From Cryptomeria japonica (taxonomy: Eukaryota; Streptophyta; Pinopsida; Cupressales; Cupressaceae): a stretch of DNA of 64,000 bases. Within the stretch, counting starts at the first letter, position 1. Each line of letters begins with the position of its first letter. Of the stretch, positions 61,317 to 64,000 are shown in pieces. The stretch covers positions 261,704,425-261,768,424 of the forward strand of contig NC_081415.1 in assembly GCF_030272615.1 (NCBI RefSeq). Reading direction: 5' to 3'. The notes under the pieces are model-generated. The model made no database searches and was not told the DNA's origin. It worked only from the letters and a program-made list of their open reading frames with translations. Both the position numbers and the translations under genes were made by a program.

Positions 61317-63040
61317 GATTAAATATTTTAATTTAATTCATATGTTATATTTTTATATATATTTAATATTAATTTTTATTATTTTATTAGGATTATTGTA
61401 TTGGAATATAAAAATTGAATGACATCTATGGAAAGATGTATTAATTAATGTGGGGTGTTTTATTCATTAAAATGATTATGGTTGTTGCTTGTTCAAATTG
61501 AAAATAGGTAAATTGATTATTTATGATTATTTAGATTTCTAGTCTTATTAGTTCAATGATGACTTGAATTTCTCTTAATCATTATGGTGGTGTTTTATTA
61601 AATTTTAATCGATGAATTTGCAAGTGTATATGATGTTGTTATTTTTAAAGATTGTCTGAGTTCGGTCTTAGTGAATTTAGCATTTCTTGCAAGGGGCTTA
61701 TTTTGTTGTGAATTCTTGTCAATGGTTTAGTCATCATGTTGTAGTGTTGTCATACCCTCTTGATTAGGTGTTTTCCTTTTAACCTTGTCGGTGTATACCA
61801 TTTTGTGTTGTGTTTCCAAATGGTTAAACCGAGGTTAGTAAAAGTATATTTTTGGTCACCTGTATTTTTGTAGTGGTGTTATGGATTTCTGTTTTGCCAT
61901 TAGGTCCTCATAGAGTGACCATGTTTGTTAGTGTCCTATGGGAGAGTGGCTTTCGAGTGGGGGTCACGCCCGAAGTGGTTGGCGGGATAACCCCTCGAAA
62001 GTGAGATAATAAGTGATAACCTAATAATTGATTAGGGGGTGGGTAGTTTTTAACATTAAATAAGATATTGCACCCCTTGCATGGTTGAGTGCTCGTATAG
62101 GCTCAAGATGTACTGGGAAGGCCTGGAATGACAAATCGACCACCTTATCTTCATGAAAGGTTGGTAGGGTCCGCATGAGACTTAGATGGAACCTGGGGTT
62201 CGGGAAAGGTTACCAAGATAACCCAGGATGGTGGTCGGGACTTATGGAGGTCTACCTAGGGTAACCATCATAAGCTATGTGATGGCACTCTCTCTTTAGG
62301 GTCACTAGTGTGTTGTGATGTTGAGTTCACCTGGAGTATTGTGGAGTCACTCTTGTACTGTCATTCATGTCTTCCTTATGCTTGCTTAAGGGTCTTTTGC
62401 TATCTCCTAGCATGGTGGGGTAATTCCATTTTGGGATCACATGGTCGGGTGGTAGTGTCACTTCCCATCATGTGTTTATGTTTGTTCCTTCATGCGAGGA
62501 TTGGCTTCACAGATAAACCTGTGGTTTGTGATTTGTGTATCATCTCATGTTGGAGATTATTGTACTTTTGAGACCTATGTGGTCATTTGTATCAATGTAT
62601 TTATGTAAACTCATAATTGGCAATGATGTAAATTTTATATGTATTATTCGAAGCTATGTATTTGATGAATAATGTAATCTTAAGTTAATGAATTTTAGTA
62701 GCTCAGTTATCCTTATGCTTTGTGCAAATGTTGTCTTAAAGAAAAATTTATATTGCAATTCTTTCAATGATGAAATCTGATATGTGATTATGGTTTATTG
62801 TATTCATTAAGTAATTTATGTATAATTGGATTAATCTTTAATTTGGAATTTAATCGTTCTTATAATTCTTCATTAGTAACCCTTTAGGAATCCTTGTGTT
62901 AAGTCTTCCGCTTGCATAATTATGTGTAATGTAGTAATTAAAGCACTTAATGTGATTTATACTTTCTTTTTTTTTAGTTATTTCACCCTTACTTGTTTAG
63001 TTGTATGGTTTTCCTTTGGGGTTCCTGGCGGGGCATTACA
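61317..63040. other. F, right segment, non-coding
   Basis: Unique AT-rich sequence with a more GC-rich middle (61960-62480) that includes gtcacgcccgaagtggttgg and cacatggtcgggtggt. The latter matches H near 46357. The small frame at 62308-62571 has no recognisable domain. Ends at ggcggggcattaca. Confidence 0.6.
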
Positions 63041-63045
63041 CTAGT

Positions 63046-63158
63046 GAGATGCAATAGTTGTTTCTTTTTTTGTTTTAGACTTATCATGAACTACAAACTC
63101 TTTTATGGTTATATTAAATAAGTGCATCAGGATGATGCACAATTTAAGGGGGGGAGGA
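63046..63158 (+). promoter_or_regulatory. E 3' end with hairpin and polypurine tract
   Basis: The interior of E resumes after F. A 7-bp stem gtgcatc/gatgcac (63122-63128 and 63134-63140) precedes the tract aatttaagggggggagga, which abuts the 3' LTR. Sequence and order match D on its coding strand. Confidence 0.8.
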
Positions 63159-64000
63159 TGTCATGAGTCTCTTTCTCTATCTTGATAAAAACTTGCTACT
63201 ATTATAAGTATTGCTATTATATTTCATATAATTTTGTGATTATTGCTAGAAATCTTTTATTTATTATGATTGAAATCATTTTTAAAAAGGAATTAAATAG
63301 TGTGCACACACACACACACACTTGAAAGTCATAAATTTAATTTGGCAAATTCTTCTTTTATTCAAAATACCAATTGAGCACATGTCGTAGGAGGAAATAA
63401 GAAGCTTCTAGAAGTAGATTTCAAATTCCACTTTCTTGCATTATACCCCCACTTTGTCAATAATTAATTTTGCATGGATCAATTTTTGAAAAAGAATCTC
63501 TAAAATGCATGAACTCTCTTGATAATTGAAAATGGTGCATCTTTCTATATAATGTATGTTAACTTTCGAAAAGGGGGATATGGCATTTTTTATGAAAATT
63601 AGTTTCTTGAGTTCTAGTAAAACATGTTAGAAGTAGGAAGATGTATAGTAAGAGATTGTTTTATTTTTCAAGTTTTTTAGGAGATCTTACCAAGACCGAA
63701 GGATTGAAGAAGGATACTTGGGGGGATTTGGAGGTGGTTCAATATCAAGCGATTATGATCAATACAGGTTCCCTTCTTGTCTATTTCTGGTTTTGAAAAA
63801 AAAATTAAAAGAAAAGAGAAAGAATTCTACTTGCATGCATTTTTCTATAGTGGACTTGTATAGGTCTGATAGTGAAAATTTATATACTAGCAAGGGAATA
63901 AAAAATTGTTTATGGAATATATATATAATAAAAGAATGAAATTTATTATGAATATTTTTTTTTTTCTTTTCATTTCATAAAAAAATAAAAATAAAAATAA
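63159..64000 (+). repeat. 3' LTR of E, cut by window end
   Basis: Begins tgtcatgagtctctttct and matches 48297 onward: tgataaaaacttgctact, the (AC)n tract, aagcttctagaagtag, then gaaggattgaagaagg. A stretch near 63745-63890 is not in the 5' copy. About 840 bp are visible of an expected 4 kb. Confidence 0.85.

Larger units (their letters stand above)
56528..63040. mobile_element. F: solo LTR inside E pol, carrying G
   Basis: Flanked by ctagt at 56523-56527 and 63041-63045, a perfect 5-bp duplication, and absent from D at the same site. Ends tgtagtacccc ... ggggcattaca form an 11-bp imperfect terminal inverted repeat. Without G its length is about 3.95 kb. No reading frame is recognised. A TG...CA unit of this size with a 5-bp duplication and no interior is best read as a solo LTR. 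H shows the same ends. Confidence 0.75.

Noticed and set aside
62308-62571. 87-codon frame with Cys/Trp-rich sequence
   Set aside because: It lies inside solo LTR F, has no domain, and the matching block in H is not open in the same way.

Overview
This is intergenic DNA from a plant nuclear genome. It has no host gene, rRNA, tRNA or CRISPR array that I can support. It is AT-rich and almost wholly made of nested retrotransposons with long LTRs: plant-type LTR elements primed from initiator-Met tRNA, a chromovirus with a C-terminal chromodomain, and an L1-type LINE with a plant RNase H tail. The depth of nesting and the decay of every open frame point to a very large seed-plant genome. A gymnosperm is plausible, but the sequence does not prove it.

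Layout. A TA-rich microsatellite (1-130) is followed by H (131-47813), which I read as one very long solo LTR split by later insertions. Inside H lie: element A (658-8088, perfect 5-bp target duplication gttga); element C (10090-36119), itself split by chromovirus D on the minus strand (14463-33734, duplication ctacc), whose LTR is split by element B (16509-24408, duplication accac); and an L1-type LINE on the minus strand (about 36737-44285). After a microsatellite and inverted-repeat block (47814-48296) comes E, a second chromovirus of the D family on the plus strand, cut by the window end (48297-64000). E carries solo LTR J in its 5' LTR (52294-53058, imperfect duplication) and solo LTR F in its pol (56528-63040, duplication ctagt). 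F carries G, a solo LTR of the D/E family (58757-61311, duplication aagta).

Most interesting content. A, B and C are three diverged members of one family of LTR elements without pol. Each has the order LTR, Met-tRNA primer site, ORF1 (coiled coil plus an array of CCHC zinc knuckles), a short spacer with a TATA-like box, ORF2 (a long protein of unknown function with a conserved N-terminal half and a Lys/Glu-rich C-terminal half), two polypurine tracts, LTR. No protease, reverse transcriptase, RNase H or integrase is visible in any of them. They look like non-autonomous relatives of the Sirevirus branch of Ty1/copia that kept a second gene in place of pol. That placement is inference.

The chromovirus copies are both dead, in complementary ways. 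D lacks gag and has two of the three integrase catalytic residues replaced in an otherwise long open frame. E keeps a decayed gag but has lost the integrase core by deletion. All coding regions here are best treated as retrotransposon pseudogenes, although several frames (ORF1 and ORF2 of B, integrase of D) remain open over hundreds of codons.
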